A DNA stretch of 64,000 nucleotides from Pseudescherichia vulneris NBRC 102420 (lineage in GTDB: Bacteria > Pseudomonadota > Gammaproteobacteria > Enterobacterales > Enterobacteriaceae). The notes under the pieces are model-generated. The model was not told the DNA's origin. It was given only the letters and a program-made list of their open reading frames with translations, and made no database searches. Of this stretch, positions 1 through 10,082 are shown piece after piece (position 1 is the stretch's first letter; the number at the start of each line of letters is the position of its first letter). The stretch lies in NCBI RefSeq assembly GCF_000759795.1, contig NZ_BBMZ01000015.1:110669-174668 (forward strand), read 5' to 3'. The position numbers and the translations under genes were made by a program.

Positions 1-852
<852 letters not shown>

Positions 853-853
<1 letters not shown>

Positions 854-2097
854 TGGCTTCACCTCTGTCGTTACTTATTGCCCTGCGTTTTAGCCGTGGC
901 CGTCGGCGCGGCGGCATGGTGTCGCTGATCTCGGTGATCTCAACTATCGGCATTGCGCTGGGGGTGGCGGTGCTGATCGTCGGCCTGAGCGCGATGAACG
1001 GTTTTGAACGCGAGCTGAATAACCGCATCCTCGCGGTGGTGCCTCACGGCGAGATCGAGCCTGTCAACCAGCCATGGAGTAACTGGCGCGACGCGCTGGG
1101 CAAGGTTGAGAAGGTGGCGGGCATTGAAGCCGCCGCGCCCTACATCAACTTTACCGGCCTGGTGGAGAGCGGCGTAAATCTGCGCGCTATCCAGGTGAAA
1201 GGGGTCGATCCGCAGCAGGAGACGCGCCTGAGCGCGCTGCCGCGCTACGTGCAGAACAATGCCTGGGCCAACTTCAAAGCGGGTGAGCAGCAGGTGATCC
1301 TCGGTAAAGGCGTTGCCGAGGCGCTGAAGGTTAAGCAGGGCGACTGGGTATCGGTGATGATCCCCAATGCCAGTGCCGACCATAAGCTCCAGCAGCCGAA
1401 GCGCGTCAGGCTGCACGTCAGCGGTATTTTACAGCTCAGCGGCCAGCTCGATCACAGTTTTGCCATGATCCCAATCCAGGATGCTCAGCAGTACCTGGAG
1501 ATGAACGACGGCATAACCGGGATTGCCATCAAGGTTAAGGACGTCTTTAACGCCAATAAGCTGGTGCGCGACGCCGGCAGCGTGACCGACAGCTACGTCT
1601 ACATCAAGAGCTGGATCGGCACCTACGGCTACATGTACCGCGATATCCAGATGATCCGCGCCATTATGTATCTGGCAATGGTGCTGGTGATCGGCGTGGC
1701 CTGCTTCAACATCGTTTCTACCCTGGTGATGGCGGTGAAGGACAAGAGCGGCGACATCGCCGTGCTGCGTACCCTCGGGGCGAAGGACGGTCTGATCCGT
1801 GCGGTCTTCGTCTGGTATGGCTTGCTGGCCGGGCTGTTCGGCAGCGTGGCGGGCGTGGTGATTGGCGTTGTGGTGGCACTCCAGCTGACGCCGATTATCA
1901 ACGGCCTTGAGACGCTGATCGGCCATCAATTCCTGTCGGGGGATATCTACTTTATCGATTTCCTGCCGTCAGAGCTGCACGCGCTCGACGTGGTCTACGT
2001 GCTGGTAACCGCCCTGGTGCTGAGCCTGCTGGCGAGCTGGTATCCCGCCAGACGCGCCAGCAATATCGATCCGGCCCGCGTTTTAAGCGGACAATAG
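853..2097 (+). CDS. lolE: LolE, lipoprotein-releasing ABC transporter permease
   Basis: This 414-residue inner-membrane protein is the second membrane subunit of LolCDE. It has an N-terminal transmembrane helix near residues 25-48 ([16 protein letters not shown]), a large periplasmic domain of the MacB-PCD type, and three C-terminal helices starting near residue 270 (FtsX-like permease domain). The C-terminus ends in the family pattern [17 protein letters not shown]. The start codon overlaps the lolD stop (TAATG), so lolC-lolD-lolE form one operon, as in E. coli. nagK follows 44 nt downstream in the same direction. Confidence 0.97.
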
Positions 2098-2141
2098 TTT
2101 AAGCGGGCAGTAATTTCAGCGGCCAGTAACAAGGAGTGGCG

Positions 2142-3053
2142 ATGCATTACGGGCTGGACATTGGCGGAAGTAAAATTGCGCTGGGCGTCTTCGACAGTAG
2201 CAGAACGTTACAGTGGGAGCGGCGCATCGCCACGCCCCATGAGAGCTACAGCGCCTTTTTAGACGCCATCGCCGGACTGGTGCACGACGCCGACGCCCGA
2301 ACGGGTGAACGCGGCTCGGTGGGCATCGGCATTCCCGGCATGCCCGTTACCGCCGACGGCACGCTCTACGCAGCGAATCTTCCCGCCGCCAGCGGCAGGG
2401 CGCTGCGGGCCGATCTTTGTGCGTTGTTAGGCCGCGACGTGCGACTCGACAACGACGCCAACTGTTTTGCTCTCTCGGAAGCCTGGGACGATGAGTTTGC
2501 CCGCTATCCGCTGGTGATGGGGCTGATCCTCGGCACCGGCGTGGGCGGTGGGCTGGTGCTCAACGGCAAATCTATTCCCGGTCACAGCTATATTACCGGC
2601 GAGTTTGGCCACATTCGTCTCCCCGTCGATGCCCTTGAAATTCTTGGGCATGATATTCCTCTACTGCGCTGCGGCTGCGGCCAGCTGGGCTGCATTGAGA
2701 ACTATCTTTCCGGCGGCGGCTTTGCATGGCTCTACAATCACTTCTACGATCAATCTCTGAACGCACCTGAAATAATCGCTCTATGGGAACAAGGTGATGA
2801 AGGGGCACGTGCGCATGTGGCTCGCTACGTTGAGCTGCTGGCCGCCTGCCTGGGGACGATATTGACCATCGTAGATCCGGATCTGCTGGTCATCGGCGGC
2901 GGGTTGTCAAACTTTGCTGCGTTGACCACGCTGTTGTCCGACCGCTTGCCGCTGCGTCTGCTGCCGGTTGCCCGGGTGCCGCGCATTGAGCGGGCCCGAC
3001 ACGGCGACGCGGGCGGCATGCGTGGCGCAGCCTTCCTCCATCTCACCGATTAA
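2142..3053 (+). CDS. nagK: N-acetyl-D-glucosamine kinase
   Basis: This 303-residue ROK-family sugar kinase phosphorylates GlcNAc released by cell-wall recycling to GlcNAc-6-P. The N-terminal phosphate-binding loop [11 protein letters not shown] is present. The catalytic region carries [14 protein letters not shown] and LGTGVGGG, followed by the ROK zinc-binding cluster [15 protein letters not shown]. Start at ATG 2142 is preferred: AAGGAG lies 5 nt upstream and the length equals the E. coli protein. A GTG two codons earlier overlaps the ribosome binding site. The gene lies between lolE and cobB in the E. coli order and may be read through from the lol operon. Confidence 0.96.
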   Translation: MHYGLDIGGSKIALGVFDSSRTLQWERRIATPHESYSAFLDAIAGLVHDADARTGERGSVGIGIPGMPVTADGTLYAANLPAASGRALRADLCALLGRDVRLDNDANCFALSEAWDDEFARYPLVMGLILGTGVGGGLVLNGKSIPGHSYITGEFGHIRLPVDALEILGHDIPLLRCGCGQLGCIENYLSGGGFAWLYNHFYDQSLNAPEIIALWEQGDEGARAHVARYVELLAACLGTILTIVDPDLLVIGGGLSNFAALTTLLSDRLPLRLLPVARVPRIERARHGDAGGMRGAAFLHLTD

Positions 3054-3068
3054 GCACAAGAGGCCGAT

Positions 3069-3890
3069 ATGCAGTCGCGTCGTTTTAGCCGACTAAGCCG
3101 TTTTCGCCGCAACAAACGTCGTTTGCGCGAGCGGCTACGCCAGCGCATCTTTTTCAGAGACAGAGTGGTACCCGAAGTGATGGAAAAACCAAGAGTGGTC
3201 GTGTTGACCGGGGCGGGGATCTCCGCCGAGTCGGGCATTCGTACCTTCCGCGCCGCCGACGGGCTGTGGGAGGAGCACCATGTAGAGGACGTCGCCACGC
3301 CGGAGGGGTTTGCCCGTAACCCGGAGCTGGTGCAGTCGTTCTATAACGCACGCCGTCGCCAGCTGCAGCAGCCGGAGATTGCGCCCAACGCCGCGCATCT
3401 GGCGCTGGCCGGGCTGGAAGAGGCCCTTGGGGATCGCTTTCTGCTGATCACCCAAAACATCGACAACCTGCACGAGCGCGCCGGTAACAAGAACGTGCTG
3501 CATATGCACGGCGAGCTGTTGAAGGTGCGCTGCGCCTCCAGCGGACAGGTGCTGGAGTGGACGGGGGATATCTCACCGGAAGATAAGTGCCACTGCTGTC
3601 AGTTCCCGTCACCGCTGCGCCCGCACGTGGTCTGGTTTGGCGAGATGCCGCTGGGCATGGATGAGATCTACAGCGCGCTGGCGCTGGCGGATATCTTTAT
3701 CGCCATCGGCACCTCCGGGCACGTCTATCCCGCTGCCGGGTTTGTGCATGAGGCGAAGTTACAGGGGGCGCACACCGTCGAGCTGAACCTTGAACCGAGC
3801 CAGGTGGGCAGCGAATTCGAAGAGAAGCACTACGGGCTGGCGAGTCAGGTGGTGCCGGAGTTTGTTGATCGGCTGCTGAAAGGGCTGTAA
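3069..3890 (+). CDS. cobB: CobB, NAD+-dependent protein deacylase (sirtuin)
   Basis: This 273-residue protein removes acetyl and succinyl groups from lysines, including that of acetyl-CoA synthetase. The sirtuin motifs [32 protein letters not shown] and HGELLKVRC are all present, with the zinc cysteines in C-(x)n-CHCC. The catalytic histidine is in LHMHGE. The first ~37 residues are very arginine-rich ([18 protein letters not shown]). As in other enterobacteria, a second start at MEKPRVVV (about 3180) could give a short isoform. It lies 15 nt after nagK and faces potD convergently. Confidence 0.95.
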   Translation: MQSRRFSRLSRFRRNKRRLRERLRQRIFFRDRVVPEVMEKPRVVVLTGAGISAESGIRTFRAADGLWEEHHVEDVATPEGFARNPELVQSFYNARRRQLQQPEIAPNAAHLALAGLEEALGDRFLLITQNIDNLHERAGNKNVLHMHGELLKVRCASSGQVLEWTGDISPEDKCHCCQFPSPLRPHVVWFGEMPLGMDEIYSALALADIFIAIGTSGHVYPAAGFVHEAKLQGAHTVELNLEPSQVGSEFEEKHYGLASQVVPEFVDRLLKGL

Positions 3891-3898
3891 CGGATCCT

Positions 3899-3924
3899 GT
3901 AGGCCCGGCAGGCTCGCCGGGCGT
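3899..3924. repeat. REP element between convergent cobB and potD
   Basis: A single imperfect palindrome of the type GTAGGCCCGGC...GCCGGGCG lies in the 52-nt gap between the ends of cobB and potD. This matches the REP family seen at several other sites in the window and probably shields or ends both converging transcripts. Confidence 0.85.
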
Positions 3925-3942
3925 ATGTACAGGTAGGGCGGA

Positions 3943-4989
3943 TTAACGGCCCGCTTTCAGCTTCTGGTAGTAGCTCTCATAGATAGCGCTGGCCTGGCCA
4001 ACATCATTCTGCCACTCGCCTTTGCTCACGGTCTCGGCATCCGGATAGAGCGACTTATCGTTGGCCACCGCCGGGGTAAGCAGCTTGCGTGCCGCCAGGT
4101 TAGGCGTCGGGTAACCAATGGTTTCCGCGACCTGTTTTGCCACGTCCGGGCGCAGCAGGAAGTTGATCAGCTTGAGCGCACCGTCCACGTTTTTGGCGTT
4201 GGCCGGGATCGCCAGGCTGTCCATCCAGAAGATGCCGCCCTCTTTAGGCCACACCACCGTCAGCGGCGTACCGCTCTGGCGCGCCACGTAGGCAGAACCG
4301 TTCCAGACCATCCCCAGGTTCACTTCACCTTCCATATAGGGGTTCGCCGGGTTATCGGAGTTGAAGGCCGCCACGTTTGGCATCAGCTTTTGCAGCTCGT
4401 GGTAGGCGGCCTCGATCTCTTTCGGATCGGTGGTGTTACCCGAATAGCCCAGCTTGCGCAGCGCCATCTGGAACACTTCCCGGGCGTCGTCGGTCAGCAC
4501 CAGGCTGCTCTTATACTCCGGCTTCCACAGATCGGCCCAGCTGGTGACGCTCTTAGGATCGATCGCTTCGCTATTCACCCCAATCGCCGTCGCGCCCCAA
4601 ATGTAAGGAATCGAGTAGTCGTTGCTCGGATCGAACGGCTTGTTTAGCACCTCAGGATCGAGGTTGCCGAAGTTGGTCAGCTTGCTCTTGTCGATCTTCT
4701 GGATCATCCCCTCTTTACGCATCTTATCGACAAAGTAGGTGGAGGGTACAACCAGATCGTAAGCGCCGTCTTTATAGGTTTTGAGCTTGGCATACATGGT
4801 CTCGTTCGACTCGTAGGTCGAATAGATCACCTTGATACCGGTCTCCTTGGTGAACTGCTCCAGCAGGCCCGGCGGCACGTACTCAGTCCAGTTATAGAAG
4901 TAGAGGGTCTTATTATCCTCGGCATGGGCGGCACTCACGCTGAGCGCCAAAGCCCCCGCGGCGAGCAGGTGGCGTGACCAGTTTTTCAT
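3943..4989 (-). CDS. potD: PotD, spermidine/putrescine-binding periplasmic protein
   Basis: This 348-residue protein is the substrate-binding component of the PotABCD polyamine importer. It has a Sec signal peptide (residues 1-23, ending SVSAAHA|EDN). The mature protein starts with the family sequence LYFYNWTEYVPPGLLEQF, which contains tryptophan and tyrosine residues used in polyamine binding. Length equals E. coli PotD. It is the last gene of the minus-strand operon potA-potB-potC-potD, with only 1 nt between the potC stop and its own start. Confidence 0.97.
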   Translation of the reverse strand: MKNWSRHLLAAGALALSVSAAHAEDNKTLYFYNWTEYVPPGLLEQFTKETGIKVIYSTYESNETMYAKLKTYKDGAYDLVVPSTYFVDKMRKEGMIQKIDKSKLTNFGNLDPEVLNKPFDPSNDYSIPYIWGATAIGVNSEAIDPKSVTSWADLWKPEYKSSLVLTDDAREVFQMALRKLGYSGNTTDPKEIEAAYHELQKLMPNVAAFNSDNPANPYMEGEVNLGMVWNGSAYVARQSGTPLTVVWPKEGGIFWMDSLAIPANAKNVDGALKLINFLLRPDVAKQVAETIGYPTPNLAARKLLTPAVANDKSLYPDAETVSKGEWQNDVGQASAIYESYYQKLKAGR

Positions 4990-4990
4990 T

Positions 4991-5797
4991 TTAACGTCCC
5001 CTGATTGCGGAGCCAGTTTTCAGGCCCCTGGTTTTATCGCGTCCAATAAGCTGGCTGGCAATGACCAGAACCAGCGAGAGTACTAGCAGAATGGTCGCCA
5101 GCGCGTTCACCTCCGGTGAGACGCCGACTTTCACCATTGAGTAGATCTTCAATGGTAGAATTTCATACCCTGGCCCGGTTACAAACGACGAGACAACCAC
5201 GTCATCCATTGACAGGGTAAAGCTCAGCAGCCAGCCAGCGGCCACGGCGGGCATCGCCAGCGGCAGAATGATCTTGCGCAGGATAATGATTTCGCTGGCC
5301 CCCAGATCCTTCGCTGCCTCCAGCATCCGCACGTCGAAGCCTTTCAGCCGTGAATAGACCGTCACCACTACAAACGGCAGGCAGAAGGTGATGTGCGAGA
5401 ACAGCAGCGACCAGAAGCCCAGCTGGATGCCGAGCAGCATAAACAGCACCAGCAGCGAGATCGCCATCACGATATCCGGAGACATCATCACCACAAATAG
5501 CATACCGCTGACGAACGGCTTGCCACGAAAACGGTAGCGGTAGAGCGCAACCGCCGTCAGGGAGCCGATCAGCGTAGCAAAGGTCGCCGACAGCACCGCC
5601 ATGGTCAGCGAGTGCTGGGCCGCCTGCAGCAGGCTGTCGTTGTTCATCAGCAGGCTATACCAGTCAGTGGTAAAGCCCTGCCAGTTGATGCCAAAGCGCG
5701 CCTGGTTAAAGGAGTTAACGATCAGAATAACGATCGGGATATAGAGATAAGCGTAGATGGCGGTCATAAAACCGCCGCGCAGCAGTCGACCCATCAC
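4991..5797 (-). CDS. potC: PotC, spermidine/putrescine ABC transporter permease
   Basis: This 268-residue inner-membrane permease has about six transmembrane helices. It carries the EAA loop typical of binding-protein-dependent permeases (EAAKDLGASEIIILRKIILP at about residues 160-180). It forms the membrane channel with PotB. The start overlaps the potB stop by 4 nt, showing translational coupling. The C-terminal tail (KTRGLKTGSAIRGR) is slightly longer than in E. coli. Confidence 0.96.
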   Translation of the reverse strand: MMGRLLRGGFMTAIYAYLYIPIVILIVNSFNQARFGINWQGFTTDWYSLLMNNDSLLQAAQHSLTMAVLSATFATLIGSLTAVALYRYRFRGKPFVSGMLFVVMMSPDIVMAISLLVLFMLLGIQLGFWSLLFSHITFCLPFVVVTVYSRLKGFDVRMLEAAKDLGASEIIILRKIILPLAMPAVAAGWLLSFTLSMDDVVVSSFVTGPGYEILPLKIYSMVKVGVSPEVNALATILLVLSLVLVIASQLIGRDKTRGLKTGSAIRGR

Positions 5798-6651
5798 TCC
5801 AGCTCCACCTTTTTATTCAGCAGGCGCATCGCACGCCAGTAGACCAGCAGCATCAGACCCATCACTACCGTCAGGGTGATGCTGGTCGCCGCACCGAATG
5901 GCCAGTCGCGAATGTTAAGGAACTGACTCTTGATCACGTTGCCGATCAGCAGATTTTTCGCACCGCCCATTAGATCCGAGACGTAAAACAGCCCCATCGC
6001 CGGGAGCATCACCAGCAGGCAGCCAGCGATAATGCCCGGCATGGTCAGCGGCACAATGATGCGGACAAAGGTTTGTAGCTTGCTTGCGCCGAGATCCCGC
6101 GCGGCCTCCAGCAGCGGCTTATCCAGCTTCTCAATGCTGGAGTAGAGCGGCATCACCATAAAGGGCAGCAGGATATAGACCAGGCCGATAATGACCGCGC
6201 TGGGGGTAAACATAATGCGCAGCGGCGTATCAATAATTCCCAGCTCAAGCAGGAAGGCATTGAGATAGCCCTTGGTGCTGAGAAACAGCTTCAGGCCGTA
6301 GATACGGATCAGCGAGTTGGTCCAGAACGGCACAATCAGCAGAAAGAGCAGCAGCGGGCGCACCTTCTGCGGCAGCTTCGCCAGGAACCAGGCAAATGGA
6401 TAGCCGAGCGCCAGGCAGGCGAGGGTGGCGATCAGCGCCATATTGAGCGAGTGCAGCAGCACGTCAAAATAGAGCGGATCGAGCAGGCGCGTGTAGTTAT
6501 CCAGCGTAAAGACCAGCTTAACGAAGGATACGTCGTCGCGGGTTAAAAAGCTGGTCACCACGATCATCAGGTTGGGCAGAAAGACAAACAGCACAAGCCA
6601 ACCGACGACAGTGGCGATCACCACATTCTGGAATTTACTTGTGCTCTTCAT
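5794..6651 (-). CDS. potB: PotB, spermidine/putrescine ABC transporter permease
   Basis: This 285-residue permease subunit pairs with PotC in the PotABCD importer. It has six predicted membrane segments and the EAA motif [20 protein letters not shown]. The chosen start (MKSTSKFQ) overlaps the potA 3' end by 17 nt. The shorter start used in old E. coli annotations would correspond to a codon about ten residues in, which here is not an ATG. The gene sits between potA and potC in the conserved operon. Confidence 0.95.
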   Translation of the reverse strand: MKSTSKFQNVVIATVVGWLVLFVFLPNLMIVVTSFLTRDDVSFVKLVFTLDNYTRLLDPLYFDVLLHSLNMALIATLACLALGYPFAWFLAKLPQKVRPLLLFLLIVPFWTNSLIRIYGLKLFLSTKGYLNAFLLELGIIDTPLRIMFTPSAVIIGLVYILLPFMVMPLYSSIEKLDKPLLEAARDLGASKLQTFVRIIVPLTMPGIIAGCLLVMLPAMGLFYVSDLMGGAKNLLIGNVIKSQFLNIRDWPFGAATSITLTVVMGLMLLVYWRAMRLLNKKVELE

Positions 6652-7753
6652 CAGCCAGTACGACCTCCCAGCTCTCTACCCAGTTGATCGCCATCTTCTG
6701 ATCCAGCGAGTGGTCGAAATCGGGATCGTCTTCATTAAAGAATTCGCTGACCATCACAATCTTGCCGTTTTCCAGCTCGACCACCGACTCCAGGGTCATG
6801 CCTTTGTAGTTGCGCTCGCGTACGTAGCCAATCAGTCCTTCAATCTCATTGTCGTCGTTGATCTCATCGACGCGCAGATCTTCCGGGCGCAGCAGCACGT
6901 TGAGTTTCTGGCCCGGCGTGACGGCAAAGTTAACGTAGATATTGCACTCGCGGCCTTCGACGTTGGCCCGCACGCGCTGGGCATCAATACGCTCGATCAC
7001 CGTCGCGTTAAAGATATTGATCTCGCCGATAAAGCTGGCCACGAAGAGGTTTTTCGGCTCCTCGTAGATCTCACGCGGGGTGCCGTCCTGCTCGATTTTG
7101 CCATTCTGCATCACCACGATACGATCGGACATGGTCAGCGCCTCCTCCTGATCGTGCGTAACGAAGACAAAGGTAATGCCAAGCTTGCGCTGCAATGCCT
7201 TCAGCTCGTTCTGCATCTGCTTACGCAGCTTGTAATCGAGGGCCGAGAGGGACTCATCCAGCAGCAGCATGCGCGGCTTGTTGACCACCGCCCGGGCGAT
7301 GGCGACGCGCTGCTGCTGGCCGCCAGAGAGCTGGTGCGGCTTACGCTGGGCAAACTCTTCCAGTTGCACCATACGCAGGGCATCGGTCACGCGAGGGGTA
7401 ATCTGATCCGCCGGGGTCTTCTGCATCCGCAGGCCAAAGGCGACGTTTTCGAACACCGTCATGTGCGGGAAAAGGGCGTAGCTTTGAAAGACGGTGTTAA
7501 CATGGCGATGTTCTGCTGGAACGTTCGTTATATCATCGCTATCGAGAGTGATGCGGCCTGTATCGACACTCTCCAGGCCTGCAATCAGGCGCAGGACGGT
7601 AGTTTTACCGCAGCCAGAAGGGCCAAGCAGCGTCAGGAATTCGCCGTTGTTGATGGTCAGGTTAAGATCGGAAATAACGGTTTTACCATCAAAACTTTTT
7701 CGAATTCCCGCCATTTGTACCAGCGGTGAAAGCGAACGTGGTTGTGTATTCAA
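6635..7753 (-). CDS. potA: PotA, spermidine/putrescine ABC transporter ATPase
   Basis: This is the ATPase of the polyamine importer. It has Walker [10 protein letters not shown]-loop [16 protein letters not shown], signature [14 protein letters not shown], Walker [12 protein letters not shown] and switch histidine [10 protein letters not shown], followed by a C-terminal TOBE-like regulatory domain. The start is uncertain. The codon that aligns with the E. coli initiator ATG (before GQS) is ACG at 7769-7771. The first usable start codon in frame is TTG at 7753, giving 372 residues, and an in-frame TAA lies a few codons above the ACG. The potA promoter must lie in the 278-nt gap shared with divergent pepT. 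Confidence 0.92.
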   Translation of the reverse strand: MNTQPRSLSPLVQMAGIRKSFDGKTVISDLNLTINNGEFLTLLGPSGCGKTTVLRLIAGLESVDTGRITLDSDDITNVPAEHRHVNTVFQSYALFPHMTVFENVAFGLRMQKTPADQITPRVTDALRMVQLEEFAQRKPHQLSGGQQQRVAIARAVVNKPRMLLLDESLSALDYKLRKQMQNELKALQRKLGITFVFVTHDQEEALTMSDRIVVMQNGKIEQDGTPREIYEEPKNLFVASFIGEINIFNATVIERIDAQRVRANVEGRECNIYVNFAVTPGQKLNVLLRPEDLRVDEINDDNEIEGLIGYVRERNYKGMTLESVVELENGKIVMVSEFFNEDDPDFDHSLDQKMAINWVESWEVVLADEEHK

Positions 7754-8031
7754 TTTTTGACTCTGTCCCGTGTAGACGCAGCGGATGGCTTACCGATGCG
7801 GGGTTTGTGATTAACCACCTTGGGTTTTGGCACATGAATAAGGCCTGGCATTCTACGGCAAACCACTGAAATCGCCAAACCTTGTTCTTATTTCTTATCC
7901 CGCCTGGTAATTTCTCAGCCACTATTAAGGGTGTAATAAAATACGGGGTTTACAAGCTAAAAGTGACCTGACGCAATACATGTCGTGTCGCGCGTCTTGA
8001 TAATGTTGTGACAAAAAGTGAGGGTGGCCGC

Positions 8032-9258
8032 ATGGAAAAATTACTTGAGCGTTTTTTACACTATGTTTCGTTAGATACGCAGTCGAAACCGGGTGTCAGA
8101 CAGGTTCCAAGCACAGAGGGACAGTGGAAGCTATTAGAGCTGCTTCGCGATCAGCTTAATGAGATGGGACTTATCAACGTGACGCTGAGTGACAAAGGCA
8201 CGGTGATGGCGACGCTGCCCGCAAACGTAGAGGGCGATATCCCCACCATTGGGTTTATCTCTCATGTCGATACCTCCCCAGACTTTACCGGCAAGAACGT
8301 TAATCCGCAGATCGTTGAGAACTACCGCGGCGGCGATATCGCCCTTGGCGTAGGAGATGAGATCCTCTCTCCGGTGATGTTCCCGGTGCTGCATCAGCTG
8401 TTGGGTCAGACGCTGATCACCACCGACGGTAAAACCCTGCTCGGTGCGGATGACAAAGCCGGCGTGGCGTAGATCATGACCGCGCTTGCAGTGCTGATTA
8501 AGCAGAACGTACCTCACGGCGAGATCCGCGTGGCCTTTACTCCGGATGAAGAGGTGGGAAAAGGGGCGAAGCACTTCGACGTCCCGGCGTTTGGCGCGCA
8601 GTGGGCCTATACCGTGGACGGTGGCGGCGTGGGCGAACTGGAGTTTGAGAACTTTAACGCCGCCTCGGTGACCATTAAAATTGTCGGTAACAACGTGCAC
8701 CCTGGCACGGCAAAAGGGGTAATGGTGAACGCCCTGACGCTGGCGACGCGTATTCACGCCCTGGTTCCTGCCGATGAGAGCCCGGAGACCACCGAGGGCT
8801 ATGAAGGTTTTTATCATCTCGCCAGCATGAAGGGGGCGGTCGATCGCGCGGAGATGCACTACATCATTCGCGATTTCGATCGTAAGAACTTTGAAGCGCG
8901 CAAACGCAAGATCATGGAGATCGCCAAAAAGGTCGGCAAGGGGCTGCATCCCGACTGCTATATCGAACTGGTGATCGAGGACAGCTACTACAACATGCAC
9001 GAGAAGGTGGCTGAGCATTCGCATATTATCGATATCGCCCAGCAGGCAATGCGCGACTGCGATATTGAGCCGCAGCTCAAGCCGATTCGCGGCGGTACCG
9101 ATGGCGCACAGCTCTCCTTTATGGGGCTGCCGTGCCCGAATATCTTTACCGGCGGCTATAACTACCACGGCAAGCACGAGTTTGTGACTCTGGAAGGGAT
9201 GGAGAAAGCGGTGCGGGTGATCGTACGGATTGCGGAGCTGACCGCGAAACGGGGGTGA
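8032..9258 (+). pseudogene. pepT: Peptidase T with an in-frame amber codon
   Basis: The frame encodes a 408-codon aminotripeptidase that would hydrolyse the N-terminal residue of tripeptides in the cytosol. Codon 147 is TAG (8470-8472), where the conserved motif [12 protein letters not shown] calls for glutamate GAG. This is a single G-to-T change, and both sides are otherwise full length and well conserved. Metal ligands of the M20 family are visible before the stop (HVDTSPD, ADDKAG) and after it ([12 protein letters not shown] and the C-terminal [11 protein letters not shown]). Only the first 146 residues, lacking the second half of the active site, would be made unless UAG is suppressed. 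Start ATG 8032 was chosen by homology. A sequencing error remains possible. Confidence 0.9.
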
Positions 9259-9264
9259 CGGCGC

Positions 9265-9756
9265 TTGTCACACTATTGTCGTCATTACGTTCCCGGCGGA
9301 AGCTGGTTTTTCACCGTGAACCTGCGCAACCGCTATAGCGATTTGCTGGTCAGGCATATTGACGCATTGCGTTTGGCAACGGCGCAGGTGAAGCGTCGTA
9401 AGCCGTTTTTGATTAACGGCTGGGTTGTTCTGCCCGAGCATATGCATTGTATCTGGACGCTCCCGGCTGAAGACAGTGATTACTCGGGCCGCTGGCGCGA
9501 CATCAAAAAGCATTTCACCCGGATGCTGCAAACAAATGGAATCTGGCAGCCCCGATTCTGGGAGCATACCTTACGCAATGAAGAGGATTACCGGCGGCAT
9601 ATGGATTACATCTATATCAATCCGGTAAAGCACGGCTGGGTCACGCGGGTGCAAGACTGGCCTTATTCCACCTTCCATCGAGACGTGCAGAACGGATTGT
9701 ATCCGTTGGATTGGGCGGGGAATTATAGCGAGTTTACCGCCGGAGAGCGGCGTTGA
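9265..9756 (+). CDS. REP-associated tyrosine transposase (RAYT, TnpA-REP)
   Basis: This 163-residue single-domain Y1 HUH enzyme belongs to the family thought to mobilise REP/BIME palindromes by nicking single-stranded DNA. The HUH pair is in LPEHMHCIWTLP (about residues 57-60). The catalytic tyrosine lies in HMDYIYINPVKHGWV near residues 114-124. The start is TTG 9265, because the codon three positions upstream in frame is the pepT stop and no ATG is available; translation is probably coupled to pepT. The stop lies inside the first unit of the adjoining tandem REP array, the usual arrangement of a RAYT with its own BIME. It is likely domesticated and single copy, as there are no flanking direct repeats that I can see. 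Confidence 0.9.
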   Translation: MSHYCRHYVPGGSWFFTVNLRNRYSDLLVRHIDALRLATAQVKRRKPFLINGWVVLPEHMHCIWTLPAEDSDYSGRWRDIKKHFTRMLQTNGIWQPRFWEHTLRNEEDYRRHMDYIYINPVKHGWVTRVQDWPYSTFHRDVQNGLYPLDWAGNYSEFTAGERR

Positions 9757-10070
9757 TCTGTTGGCAATGAACCGCCGGGCGGCACTGCGTTTGCCCGGCC
9801 TACGGTGTTGAGGCTGCGGCGGTTTTGTAGGCCCGGCAAGCGGCGCGCCGCAGGGCGTTGATGTGTTAGCAATGAACCGCCGGGCGGCACTGCGTTTGCC
9901 CGGCCTACGGTGTTGAGGCTGGGGTGTTTTTGTAGGCCCGGCAAGCGGCGCGGCGCCGGGCGTTGATGTATTGGCACTGAACCGCCGGGCGGCACTGCGT
10001 TTGCCCGGCCTACGGTAGTGAGGCTGCGGTGTTTTTGTAGGCCCGGCAAGCGGCGCGCCGCCGGGCGTTA
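9751..10070. repeat. Three tandem 105-bp BIME/REP units
   Basis: Three head-to-tail units begin with CGTTGAT at 9751, 9856 and 9961, exactly 105 bp apart, and a fourth partial CGTTA begins at 10066. Each unit holds two inverted REP palindromes: one reading CCGCCGGGCGGCAC...GCCCGGCCTAC and one reading GTAGGCCCGGCAAGCGGCGC...CGGGCG. Units differ from one another by only a few substitutions (for example CGCAGGGCG, CGGCGCCGGGCG, CGCCGGGCG at the palindrome end), which points to recent tandem amplification. The array fills the gap between the RAYT gene and roxA. Confidence 0.95.
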
Positions 10071-10082
10071 CGTTACCGACAA

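Noticed and set aside
3180..3890. A separate short cobB gene starting at MEKPRVVV
   Set aside because: The longer frame is continuous, matches the family and has a ribosome site, so the short form is noted only as a possible isoform.
6572..7729. A 385-codon frame antisense to potA
   Set aside because: It lies exactly opposite potA, which is a certain gene, and its sequence has no family features.
9723..10049. A 108-codon minus-strand frame with a repeated peptide (LPGLQKHRSLTTVGRANAVPPGGS type)
   Set aside because: The repeats come from the three 105-bp REP units, whose length is a multiple of three, so the frame stays open by chance. It is not a coding repeat protein.
9751..10070. Possible CRISPR-like array
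   Set aside because: Repeat and spacer are both conserved across the three units, unlike CRISPR spacers, and the units contain REP palindromes. No cas genes are present.
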